DNA of 64,000 bases, taken from positions 19,110,973-19,174,972 of the forward strand of contig NC_135226.1 in NCBI RefSeq assembly GCF_052324685.1, read 5' to 3'. Made by a program: the position numbers and the translations under genes. The notes under the pieces are model-generated. The model made no database searches, was not told the origin of the DNA, and saw only the letters and a list, made by a program, of their open reading frames with translations. This DNA comes from Brachyhypopomus gauderio (lineage: Eukaryota; Chordata; Actinopteri; Gymnotiformes; Hypopomidae). This document shows positions 39,001 to 49,465 of this stretch, in pieces (within the stretch, counting starts at the first letter, position 1; the number at the start of each line of letters is the position of its first letter).

Positions 39001-40922
39001 GAAATGGCCTTTCTGTCATCATACACCCTATGGGATTACTCAACCCTGTCTTCCTTATCACACGACACTTTATTCTCTTATTCATTACTATTCACCATCA
39101 AACCCCCCCCCCCTCTTATTGGGAAGAGACCTTGGGTTTGCAAAAGGTACTACATAAATGTTTTGTTGTTTTGTGTTAAAGTAATACATTGAGCTTGTTC
39201 TTTTCCTCAGCACTTCCTTCCGACGATGCCCTGCCAGAAATGACAGCCGACGAGTTTGCAGGTGCGTCTTTCACACTGCTCAGCGTCTTTTGATCTTTTG
39301 ATTTCCAATTGATCTCTACATGTCTACATCTTTCAACACTGAAAGACCTTACGAACAAAAATGCTCATCAATGTTTTAACGATGAGTAGGGAAAGACTAG
39401 ATGGTTATAATTCCTCCCCTGTGACTCATTGTGAGAGCACCCTTGGGTTAGGGTTAGGCCTTAGACCAGAGGGTTGGAGTCCACATGCGTCCCACTTCCT
39501 AATACACCTGAACTGGAGAATCTCCGTGGATTACCTGGCTGTGGTGTGTTAGGACCTGGGACACAGTAACTGGCTAGAGTCTCCCAAGGACCCAATGGAA
39601 AATCCAGGCCTTGTCCTGTTGGGAATCTAGTGGAGGTTGTGGTGGTAACATGGGCCACCTCTGTCTCTGTGCTCCTCGCAGAGAAGTGTGAAGCTGCCCC
39701 GCAGGTCGGACTGTGCAGGGCCTCAATGCCCCGCTTCTACTACGACAATGGCGCATGCAAGATGTTCAAATATGGCGGGTGTGGCGGTAACCAGAACAGA
39801 TACATTTCCGAGGAGGAGTGCATGGCGACCTGCACAGGTATGCTGGGCTCAATGGGACACGACGCGCTGATCCTGACTCGCTAGCATCACGGGCCAATCC
39901 GTTCGACCTCGACATTAACGACAACGACGTTCCTTCTCTTTGTAGTGAAAGTCGTGGGGAAGAAAAGTGACGTTGATTACGAAGGTAATGTGTTAATCTT
40001 CAGCGCGTGAGCAGTTTCAAACGTGCGTGTATAAGACGTGCGTCGGGATGCGCGCGAGGCACCGCGCTCTTGACGGACGTGTCCTGCTCTTCACAGAGTC
40101 CTGCGTTGCTGCGCCCGACCCGGGACCCTGCCGTGCCGCCTTCCAGAAGTTCTACTTCGACAGCGACACACTTTCGTGTCAGGTGTTCATCTACGGAGGC
40201 TGCAAAGGCAACAAGAATCGCTACAACACCCTGGACGAATGCAGGTCCAAATGTGCTGGGGACGATGGTAAGGACAGAGCTGGACAGAGCCTCGGCTTGT
40301 AGTGTTGCCTAAACACAGAGTCCCCTTTTGCTTTGACTTTACTCAGAGCTTAAAGCAACACTGGGTATATTTAAGATGTGTTCTCTACCCTCTCTGTTGT
40401 ACATTTTTCTTAGGGATACCAAAGAGAATTTCCCCCCATAGTAGACCTGTAGTAAAATGGAGATACACTGGTTGAACTGTAATATCCTGGTAATAGCCCG
40501 GTGGTTGTGTTGCTGTGTTGGCCTGTGTGGTGGTAAGCATCTATTCTTCCTGCAGGGGGCTTTGGTCACAACAAGGGACGCGCTCACTGGACTCCAGGTA
40601 CGATCGAAGACGTACTGTTAAAGGCCTGCAGTCAGGCACTGAGGCTCTAGTTAAATACTTACAAGGGTTATTAGCCATGCTAGCATTCCTTTCCTGCTCA
40701 TGTATTCTTGATGATCTTGCATTTCTTACCATTCCTCCCTCTTTAGCCATTTTCCTGATGGCAACGCTGACCATTATCTCCATCGTGCTGCTGGTGGGTA
40801 TGATCCTCATCGCAACACGTCGGGTCAGACGCCAGCAGCTCCTCGCCCTGGACGACAGGCAGGAGCTTCTTCCTGAGGACCAGCTCTCCGAGGACGACCC
40901 ACCCAAGGCCGTCATTCACTAG
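35574..40922 (+). CDS. spint2: Transmembrane Kunitz-type serine protease inhibitor with MANSC domain (SPINT2/HAI-2-like), 9 coding exons
   Basis: Exons: 35574-36000, 36596-36766, 38498-38566, 39211-39261, 39682-39837, 39946-39984, 40097-40267, 40556-40597, 40747-40922; 1302 nt, 433 aa, all introns phase 1. Order in the protein: signal peptide (about 1-18), MANSC domain (about 25-108, paired CC in LCCENQDC), Thr-rich linker (about 109-133), Kunitz 1 (143-199), acidic linker, Kunitz 2 (240-291), Kunitz 3 (305-361), one transmembrane helix (376-398), and a cytoplasmic tail with RRVRRQQLL and acidic residues. All three Kunitz domains have Arg at P1, fitting inhibition of trypsin-like proteases such as matriptase, hepsin or HGF activator (family knowledge). 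Mammalian SPINT2 has two Kunitz domains and no MANSC, whereas SPINT1 has MANSC, two Kunitz and an LDLa domain. Here Kunitz 2 and 3 resemble SPINT2, with no LDLa visible, and the divergent ppp1r14a neighbour supports spint2. The start has A at -3 and G at +4. Confidence 0.9.
36596..36766 (+). CDS. spint2: spint2 coding exon 2: Kunitz domain 1
   Basis: Acceptor gtgtttcag|AT and donor GTGACAG|gtgtgt. The spacing of all six canonical Kunitz cysteines is correct (8, 15, 7, 12, 3), with P1 Arg (GPCRAS). There is an extra cysteine at BPTI position 22 (IRFCYN) and an NFT glycosylation sequon. The exon's 3' end and donor form the first unit of a 31-bp tandem repeat. Confidence 0.92.
36748..36895 (+). 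repeat. 31-bp minisatellite duplicating the spint2 exon 2 splice donor
   Basis: Five tandem copies starting at 36748, 36779, 36810, 36841 and 36872. Each has tcgtgtgctggggtgacag followed by a gtgtgt donor. The first copy holds the real exon end; copies 2-5 are intronic and nearly identical. Confidence 0.95.
37405..37482 (+). mobile_element. Teleost SINE-like fragment in spint2 intron 2
   Basis: cttgtaagtcactctggatgagcactgctaaaagctgtaaatgtaaa corresponds to a tail widespread in fish genomes (usually ctctggataagagcgtctgctaaatg). It is a short 5'-truncated copy. Confidence 0.5.
38498..38566 (+). CDS. spint2: spint2 coding exon 3 (linker)
   Basis: Acceptor tgtgcttag|GG and donor GAGGAAG|gtaatg; 69 nt encoding [19 protein letters not shown], a hydrophilic spacer. 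Phase 1 is kept on both sides. Confidence 0.75.
39211..39261 (+). CDS. spint2: spint2 coding exon 4 (acidic linker micro-exon)
   Basis: Acceptor tttcctcag|CA and donor TTTGCAG|gtgcgt; 51 nt encoding [17 protein letters not shown]. Both phases are 1, so the exon is a symmetric cassette. Confidence 0.75.
39682..39837 (+). CDS. spint2: spint2 coding exon 5: Kunitz domain 2
   Basis: Acceptor cctcgcag|AG and donor CTGCACAG|gtatgc. It encodes [20 protein letters not shown] to CMATC. P1 is Arg and CRASMPR matches the first Kunitz domain of mammalian SPINT2. The C2-C3 loop has 13 residues instead of 15. Confidence 0.92.
39946..39984 (+). CDS. spint2: spint2 coding exon 6 (39-nt linker micro-exon)
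   Basis: Acceptor tctttgtag|TG and donor TACGAAG|gtaatg; 13 codons ([13 protein letters not shown]), symmetric phase 1. Confidence 0.7.
40097..40267 (+). CDS. spint2: spint2 coding exon 7: Kunitz domain 3
   Basis: Acceptor tcttcacag|AG and donor GACGATG|gtaagg. It encodes [20 protein letters not shown] to CRSKC with the six Cys at standard spacing and P1 Arg. [13 protein letters not shown] is like the second Kunitz domain of mammalian SPINT2. Confidence 0.93.
40556..40597 (+). CDS. spint2: spint2 coding exon 8 (42-nt juxtamembrane micro-exon)
   Basis: Acceptor tcctgcag|GG and donor ACTCCAG|gtacga; 14 codons ([14 protein letters not shown]), symmetric phase 1, placed just before the membrane helix. 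Confidence 0.7.
40747..40922 (+). CDS. spint2: spint2 terminal coding exon 9: transmembrane helix and cytoplasmic tail
   Basis: Acceptor ccctctttag|CC. The membrane span [19 protein letters not shown] is followed by basic TRRVRRQQ, dileucine-like LL pairs and an acidic end; stop TAG at 40920-40922. Confidence 0.9.
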
Positions 40923-42615
40923 ATCTCTCTCTCCCCCTCTCTCTTTGCTGCTGTATTGCCACCCAAACTGTTGCACATTCCTGGCTTCTCTGGGAATGTT
41001 TTGACGAGATGTAGCATTAGTAGAATAGTACACTATTGGTGACCAAAATCGGTACTATCACTACAGGAAAAGTCAATTCATTACAAAGAAAGTCATATAA
41101 TAACTTAAAAGAATAAAACAGAATTCTTTATGTTTTTAGAAGGCTTTTATTAATAAAATGACTACTAGTAGTTCTGTGTGGAAAATTGATTTATGATTTA
41201 AACTTGTTAGCATATTAGAAAAGCGTATAGCACAGGCTAAGCTAACAGGACTCAGGAGAAGACATCCCTAAAATGCGAAGGGAGAGGTTCATGATTTGAA
41301 ATTTTATTGTTTATAAAATGATTTATTTTTGTCAGTTATTTCTCTTCATGGAAGTAATCCAGATAGCACCTTATCTCTTTAACAACTGTTCTGGATTTCT
41401 ACTGTACGAATCGTTAACTGATCTAGTTCATTTCTCCAGAAGGTTGTGCTTTGGCATTAACAAATTCACCTTTGACATTCTTAATGTTAAAACCATGTTG
41501 GGGGAGGCATTCAAATTTGAAAGGATTTTCTATTTCCTTCTTAATTTACTGTACCTGCCACTGGATTGTCAACATCTTTGTAAGACTTTCAGTCTGCAAA
41601 ATGGATACCTATATGTGTGACACACAGATGTTAAAGTGACATGTGATTTAATAGATCCAGTCACTTTGGTTGTAGAATGTAATGGCTGTAATTTTGTGTT
41701 GCTTTGTCATAAGCCCAAAATGTCACCCTTTGCGGTTTAATTTCTTTTTATTTATTTTAATTTTAAAGATACTTTAGCTACATTTACATCCACTTCTACG
41801 TACATAAGTATGTATAGATTTATAGTTTTATCCTATTTTTTTGTTTTTACGTTCTTCATTCTTAATCTGGGAAAAAATGTTTTAATTTTACTTTCAGTGC
41901 AATGATTAGTGTTGCTGAAAACGTCTAAAGATTAAACACACGTAATGCCATATAATTCCCCTGATAATTTCTGTGTTGAGTAAAATCTAAAATCAGTATT
42001 TGTGTTTTCAGATAAACTACTCCCCTCTTGTGTGGTTATGGACCATTATCTTGTTTGCATTCCCAGTGTCTGTGATCCATTCAGTTTTTTAAACATGGCT
42101 CAATCTGCTCACTGACCTCAGTCATGCTATGGAACAATTTTTGAGCTAGGGTAAATAATTTAATAATAATGATTAATGTTCATATTTGTCCTACTCATAA
42201 GAACACCTGATGCCTGTGTATAGCAGCATTTTAGTCTGAAAGTTGTTCAACTAGAATGATGAGTTCAGTAGAGTCTATTTATCCCGGATATGAGTGACAG
42301 ATGTGAGTCTTCAGGTGCCAAGCATGAGGCCATTAGGGAAGTGTGGTTTGAAGGCATCTTCCAGGCAGACTTTAAACCTACTGTTGAATCATTTCACAGT
42401 GTTGGTTGTTTTTCAGAAAGGTTTTTTATGGGTCTATCATTGTTAGTTGTTTTCTAACTACCGAGGTAGAATAAAAAAACATATATATATAATTACACAC
42501 ATTTGTGATGGCATGTGATAACCTGATTTATTTCTTGCATGGTAGAATGCAATGTACTTCAATATTTCACATGTGATTTTCCATCTTCTACAATAAAGTT
42601 TTAAGGCTTTAAATT
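40923..42615 (+). other. spint2: spint2 3' untranslated region (inferred)
   Basis: AT-rich, without a coding ORF I can support, from the stop codon to a strong AATAAA at 42592-42597 shortly before the Tc1 element. Earlier AATAAA hexamers at 41112 and 41152 would allow a short 3' UTR form. Extent is inferred from signals only. Confidence 0.5.
42592..42597 (+). terminator. Polyadenylation signal AATAAA, candidate distal site for spint2
   Basis: Canonical hexamer after an AT-rich stretch, with T-rich sequence following. It is the last one before the Tc1 element. Confidence 0.5.
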
Positions 42616-42642
42616 CATCCTTTTGAAATTCCTAATGTAATA

Positions 42643-43773
42643 TACACTATATTGCCAAAAGTATTTGCTCACCCATCCAAACTATTGGAATCAGGTGTTC
42701 CAGTCACTTCCACAGCCACAGATGTATAAAATTAACCACCTAGGCATGCAGACAAACAAACATTTTTACAAACATTTGTGAAAGAATGGGTTGCTCTCAG
42801 GAGCTCAGTGGATTCCAGCATGAAACTGATAGGATGCCACCTGTGCAACAAATCCAGTCGTGACATTTCTTTGCTCCTAAATATGTGGTCAGCCATGTAA
42901 ACTCACGGAGCGGGGTCAGTGAATGCTGAAAAGCGCATAGTGCGAAGAGGTCACCAACTTTCTGCAGAGTCAATCACTACTGACATCCAAACTTCATGTG
43001 GCCTTCAGATTAGCTCAAGAACAGTGTGCAGAGAGCTTCATATAATGGGTTTCCATGGTTGAGCAGCTGCATCCAAGCCATACATCACCAAGTGCAATGC
43101 AAAGCGTCGGATGCAGTGGTGTAAAGCACGCTGCCACTGGACTCTACAGCAGTGGAGGCACGTTCTCTGGAGTGACGAATCACACCTCTCCATCTGGAAA
43201 TCTGATGGACGAGTCTGGGTTTGGAGGTTGCTAGGAGAACGATACTTGTCTGACTGCATTGTGCCAAGTGTAAAGTTGGGTGGAGGGGGGGATTGATTAT
43301 GGTGTGGGGTTGTTTTTCAGGAGCTGTGCTTGGCCCCTTAGTTCCAGTGAAAGGAACATTTTGGACAAGACCATGGAGCTGGCCCCTTCCTCTTCCAACA
43401 TGACTGCACCAGTGCACAAAGCAAGATCCATAAAGACATGGATGGCAGAGTCTGGTGTGGATGAGCTTGACTGGCACTGAGTCCTGACCTCAATCCGATA
43501 GAACACCTTTGAGATGGAATAGAGCAGAGACTTGAGATCCAGGCCTTCTTGTCCAACATCAGTATGTGACCTCACAAATGCACTTCTGATAGAATTATCA
43601 AAAATCCCCATAAACGCACTCCTAAACCTTGTGGACAACCTTCCCAGAAGAGTTGAAGCTGTTCTAGATACAAATGATGGACCAATGTCATATTGACCCC
43701 TATGGATTAGAAAAGGGATGTCATTTAATTTGAATCAAGGAAGGTGAGCTAATACTTTTGGCAATATCGTGTA
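42643..43773 (+). mobile_element. Decayed Tc1/mariner transposon
   Basis: Inverted ends CACTATATTGCCAAAAGTA... and ...TACTTTTGGCAATATCGTG are bordered by TA dinucleotides at 42643-42644 and 43772-43773, the standard Tc1/mariner target site. About 1.1 kb long. It contains recognisable but broken transposase sequence on the plus strand. Confidence 0.9.
43060..43640 (+). pseudogene. Tc1-like transposase remnant
   Basis: Pieces of a Tc1 DDE transposase are seen: VLWSDESHLSIWKSDGRVWV, GERYLSDCIVPSVK, APVHKARSIKTW and ELDW. An inserted base in a G run (near 43290), an internal deletion after 43350 and further stops put the pieces in different frames. It cannot make a working enzyme. Confidence 0.88.
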
Positions 43774-45187
43774 GCCTACATCATCTCACAAGTTTATCTA
43801 CCAATTATCTAGCCTTAGAATGATCTAAAACATTTGTTTTCAACATTTATGTTACGACCCCCAGTGGTCTGCAGCGGTATTGCTAGGGAGTCGTTAGCCT
43901 AACGTTTCTTTATGGTTTTCTATTCTGCAAATTAAAAATCCATTCGCTATATTTTAACAAACGCATTTTCGGATGTGACAGATATTACGTAAATTATTTT
44001 CAAATATGAAACATTTGGGTCGAGCCATTGATTGGTCTGGTATAGTACAGTCACGTGACCAATATCTTATTTTCCAGACCATATACCAACAGCTCCTTAC
44101 TGCTAAAATAATAAATACATTTAAAAATAATGAACCTGGACTACTTTATAAGCAGCTAGTCATGAATGCAGACCAATATCTTAGCTGGTGGACAAGCAAG
44201 TTACGTAAATTATTGAATACGTTTGCTCCTTTATGGATAAACGGTTAAAATAATGGTCTTTCGCGACGAAAGATCCTGAGGATGGACAATGTACAAATTA
44301 CAAGTAAATTATTTATTTTTGTGTGCTGAAATGTTTCCTGACTATTTGCAATACCAACCATACTTCTTGTAGTTTGTGGTAGACTCAGGGTGGAAAGTCA
44401 CAAAAATTCATTGCCATAATTTTTGTTGTCACAAGGGGGCGGTGGTGGTTAATCGTTAATCGCGGATTTCTTGCAAATACAGAAAGAGCAGCTGTGTTGC
44501 ATTTTAATCGATCTTGGGCAGTGGTCCTTTCGTATACCAACAGTTCGTTCCTGCAAAAAAGAAACACTGTAAGAACCTGGTCTTCTTTACAAGCAGCTAA
44601 AGTCGGGCCAAAAGCCAAGAGAGCCGCAAATAAGCAATGCCCTTATTAGATTCTTTAGATACGTTTCCGTGACACCCTGTAAAAACATTTATAGGGACTG
44701 CCTGACCAGTAAACCCTGGAGTATGTTGGCGTGAAGCTGTGGGCGCAAGCGGGGTTGAAACGACGAGTTTCTGCCTCTGGAAACAGACTGTTGAGATGAG
44801 GTCATGAAGACAAGCCCTTAGCTCATTTCACAGTCACGTCCAAACGGCCCCTCCACACTCGCACCGAGCAGAACCGAGAGGAAAGCCCGTGTATCCCACG
44901 TTCCGGTCCATTTTTACATTTCAGGTTCCTTTTAAGTAAGTTTTCAACGAAGCTGCGGTTTTTGTATAGTTTGGTGAAAGGTAGGCTTGATTTATTTGGA
45001 GTAGCTCTGAAAAGGCTTAAATATAAAGCCCCTCCCACACCTGCTGTGGTAGGTGAAAGTTTATCCAGGAGCTCACTCCTTATGTTCAAACCATAAACTT
45101 AGTCTCACTGTTACTGAGTTTGAAATAAGCTGTCAAGAGTCCCCCCCAGCCCCCTAGATTTCTGCACTGACTGCTGGGACATTGCAC

Positions 45188-45214
45188 GCTCTCTCTCTCT
45201 CTCTCGCTCTCTCT
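45188..45214. repeat. Short (CT)n microsatellite
   Basis: CT repeat with one CG interruption. Confidence 0.9.
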
Positions 45215-47305
45215 CCGTGTTATGTTTTCATGACCCTAACCTTAACATGTTGCCATCATCTGGTTTCTGTCCTACAAGTATAATTATCACACTGTAGCAT
45301 GACACCCGTGTCCCACAGCTCCACGCTAAGCTGCAGAGACTTCACATTCCTAGCGTGTGAGTGTGACATGCCCTTTGCCCACATACACGCTCGTGCCAGA
45401 TGAGCTAACTGGAGCCTGCAGAATTATTATACCAAATATATGCCAAAAGATTGATTGTAATAATCCTATTATGGTTTAATCCATGTATCCAAGTGTAATC
45501 CTAGAATTTAATAATTTTGCTGTCTATTTCAACTATCGCTGAGCTAGCTGTTCAACTAATGTTCCCGTACCAGTAAGAGTGTGTGTTCTGACCCACAAGA
45601 GGTATTGCTCTTCCTTACCCAGATAATATCTGTATTGTTGGGCTAAGTGGAGTGAGTGGTTCACTTCCGCTGAACTGTCATTTGCCCTGAAGTCTCCTCG
45701 GTCAACTGTCCCTGCACTGACAGCGTCTTCCAGGAATGGAGTGGAGGCCATGGGTGGGGGTTTGTGGTGGGGGTGGGGGTGGGGCCAGAAGATTAAAGGA
45801 CAGAAAATAAAGTGTGAGACGCTTCTAGGATGAAAAAATCAGACGTGACAATGGGAAGAAGATTAAAAAAAGGTGGAAAATAGCTTGTGCCAATAGGTTG
45901 AGAGATTAATAAGAGAGGAGAGTAAGGTTAAAAAGGGTGGGGGTGGAGAGGGTGGAGAGGGTGGTGGTGGTGTTAGCAAAGGCCTGAAGGAGACATGCTA
46001 CGCTCATGCCGAGGATGATGTCATGGCTTTGTCTTCTCATGGAGGGGGCTGTGTCTGAGCTTATGGGGGTGGGGTTGGGGTGATACTGTGTGTGTGTGTG
46101 TGTTGGGGCGGGGGGGATGGGGTGTGTCTTGGCTGAAGGGGGACTGTAATTTGAGTGACCTCCGTCTAAAATTGAAAGCAGTTGTGGATCCTCTGGAGGC
46201 TGAAGCTTTGCAGTCCAGACTCGGCTCACAGTTCCCACGACACCAACCGACCTTCCTCTTCCCCGGTTCCCCTCTCCTGGTCCTTCTCATCACTCCGGAC
46301 TTCGCGTGGCCAGACGCCGTGCCTAAAAATGGCAAGACTGCTGGCATTCTGAAGGGACAGTTGGCACTGAAAATGGAACATGCTGATGGGGCCGGCATCG
46401 GGGTCGGGGCGGCTGCGTTTAGTTAAAGCAATCTTTAAAAAATGCCTTGTAATGGAAAATAGTCCAGATAATAAAAGAATGTTAGGTGGCTGGCTTGTCC
46501 TGCTTCTCTGTCGGACTGCACCACTCGCACCATCATCAATCCAGAAACCTCCCTCTTGAGCCAAATGTGGACTGCCAAAGGTTCAGAAGCAGGTGTTGTA
46601 GGGCTTATACTCCCAGTGAGAGAGTGGAACAGGTCAAACACGCAAAGAAGAAAAATCTGCGTAAAGAGTTGGACTTGGGTAAGACTTGGGTTCCCTGATC
46701 TATCTTTTCAAAGTCCTAACCACCTTGAATCTGTAGCCAAGTTCTTGGCAAACAAAGTCCAATGATAAAAAGAATTAGATTTCTACTTAGTTTATCTAGA
46801 TGTCACTTTAATGGACAAAGACACTGTGGTACTAGGCGGGACACAATCAGGATTTAAATAAACCCCGATTTGACCTGTGCAGTACTGTTAATGCTAAAAT
46901 TTTGCAGTGTACCTCAACCGGATTTTTTTTTTAACTAAGAGAAAAAATAAATACACACGCACACACAAGCACAACTGGTGAAAACCTCATGGTTGTCTTG
47001 GCCGATACACAGTCAGTGTAAAATGAACTGTCTACTAAATGCTTCCAGACCACATCTGTCATGTGCAGCAGGGGTTTCGCTGGGTTGTCCTTTGTGAAGT
47101 TTCAGCCCAGGACATCCGCCAGGTGACTTGTGGGTGGGAAACTTTAGGATGGCCAAGCATGTGTATGGCAGACGTTATGAGCAATTAAGAGTATTTATGG
47201 CACTCTAGGAATTATGGGATGCTGCCATTCTCAAACAAGCACCTCTGCATTAAGAAGAGAGGCCTTAGTATGATGTCAAAGACGAAGAAAGTTGTTTAAG
47301 GTCAT

Positions 47306-47309
<4 letters not shown>

Positions 47310-47344
<35 letters not shown>
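47310..47344. repeat. (CT)n microsatellite
   Basis: Pure CT repeat of about 35 bp. Confidence 0.95.
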
Positions 47345-47348
<4 letters not shown>

Positions 47349-48594
47349 TTCTTTGTGCCCCCCCACACACACACATAAAATAACGCCCCATTGTATTTTT
47401 GCAAGATACAATCAGAAGGAAAGAATGTTTGGTGCTGATTCAAAAATGTAAATAGCATTTGAAATTGTGTAAAAAAAAAAAGTATCTACGTCAACTGAGT
47501 TAAAGAATGGAGCTATGTTTTCTCATTTTTCATTCTTAAGTGGACTGTTAATTGATTCGTTACATAACAGGGCAGCGTGAGCTGATAAGCTACATTACCA
47601 GCCAATGTGTGCTTGCTTCCTTGGCATGCGATTCGTGCCGCTCTTTCATGCAGAGGTGTAGGGTGCTCTGTAAATTACCCATGCTGATTATAAGTTCTGT
47701 GTCTTTGCCACTGATGGATTCCCGAAGTCAAGGAGACCTACGATCTTTCGTTGCAGTTCAATCACGACCGCTGTGGCTTGGAATCAAGCCTTCATCACTT
47801 TCATTATTATGCTTGTTTGTACGCTTTGAATGGCACTTGTAACTTACCGCACTGCAGTGGTTTCTGTGTGCTACATCAGGCCTTTTGTTTCATTGGATGC
47901 TTCACACGGTTGAATGTGACGTGTGACGTGAAACTGGTGCCCATCGATGGTCCCAGCTGGAAGACAGAAGGTGAACCAGTTCAACACTCATTACCAGGTT
48001 TGGTGACTGTGGCTCTCTCGAGGCAGATTAGTAAGATTCCCTGCTGGTCACAGTCCATCATAATGACATACATCTATAATTTATTTAGATTTATGTAAAA
48101 CCTGCTGGCATGAATGTACTATAAATTAAACATTTTAAGATGAATGAAATTTGAAACTGGCTGTATATCTATATTGTGCAACAAATCAAATGTTTGCCCT
48201 CACAAATACACTTGCGTGACAAACTAGAGGGATTTTGTAGTGAAGAAACGCAGTGGGGCTTTGTACTTTCTCACTTAGTCATTATCCCTGGCAGGAAGTT
48301 GGGTGATGAATACATAGGAAAGGATTTTTTACACAGCTATGTACCACACTTGGCTGGGCCTGTTGTGTTTGACGAGTGGCTACACAATTAGCCATCTAAT
48401 TCTTTTATACTCAAAGTGAATATTGTGTGTCAAAATGTGTGTTTGTTTGTGTGTTTGTTTGTTTGTGTGTGTGTGTGAGGAGGAGAGAGAAAGTGAGAGA
48501 GAGAATGAGTTTGCGAGGCAATATGGTATCCATTAGGATGTTTGGCTTTTTATTTATTTTTTTGCAGAAGGTTCTGGAGCCAAGAGAGAAAGAA

Positions 48595-48682
48595 GATCTG
48601 TGACTTGGAGAAAGCTGATCTGGAGAAAACTGATCTGGAGAAAGCTGATCTGGAGAAAACTGATCTGGAGAAAACTGATCTG
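48595..48682. repeat. 15-bp minisatellite, about 5-6 copies
   Basis: Unit gatctggagaaaact with a g/a variant (aaagct or aaaact). Confidence 0.88.
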
Positions 48683-48814
48683 AAATTTTGAGAAAATTCG
48701 TTTGAATACTTACTGGATTTGTTTGGCAACTTGACCCACTAAACACCACCTCTCCACACAAACGAAACAAGGCAATCTCTTTGTCCTTTAGCTCCACTTC
48801 CACTCATCACACCA

Positions 48815-49465
48815 TCATGGTGTAATGGTCCTCTCCATCTCCACTCATTACACCATCATGGTGTGGTCTTCTCCACCTCCACTCATCACATCATCATGGT
48901 GTAATGGTCTTCTCCACCTCCACTCATCACATCATCATGGTGTAATGGTCCTCTCCACCTCCACTCATCACACCATCATGGTGTAATGGTCCTCTCCACC
49001 TCCACTCATCACACCATCATGGTGTAATGGTCCTCTCCACCTCCACTCATCACACCATCATGGTGTAATGGTCCTCTCCACCTCCACTCATCACACCATC
49101 ATGGTGTGGTCTTCTCCACCTCCACTCATCACACCATCATGGTGTGGTCCTCTTCACCTCCACTCATCACACCATCATGGTGTGGTCTTCTCCACCTCCA
49201 CTCATCACACCATCATGGTGTGGTCCTCTCCACCTCCACTCATCACACCATCATGGTGTGGTCTTCTCCACCTCCACTCATCACACCATCATGGTGTGGT
49301 CCTCTTCACCTCCACTCATCACACCATCATGGTGTGGTCTTCTCCACCTCCACTCATCACACCATCATGGTGTAATGGTCTTCTCCACCTCCACTCATCA
49401 CACCATCATGGTGTGGTCTTCTCCACCTCCACTCATCACACCATCATGGTGTGGTCCTCTCCGTC
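48815..49465. repeat. 38/41-bp minisatellite with palindromic core, about 17 copies
   Basis: Unit: cctctccacctccactcat, then cacaccatcatggtgt, with or without an extra taa-type triplet. Most 41-bp units lie in the left half and 38-bp units in the right. Each unit contains the 15-bp palindrome ACACCATCATGGTGT or a one-base variant. The apparent protein repeats in this region follow from the unit length and are not a gene. Confidence 0.95.

Noticed and set aside
43111-43480. Tc1 transposase considered as an intact gene
   Set aside because: Frameshift in the G run, internal deletion and stops separate the conserved blocks.
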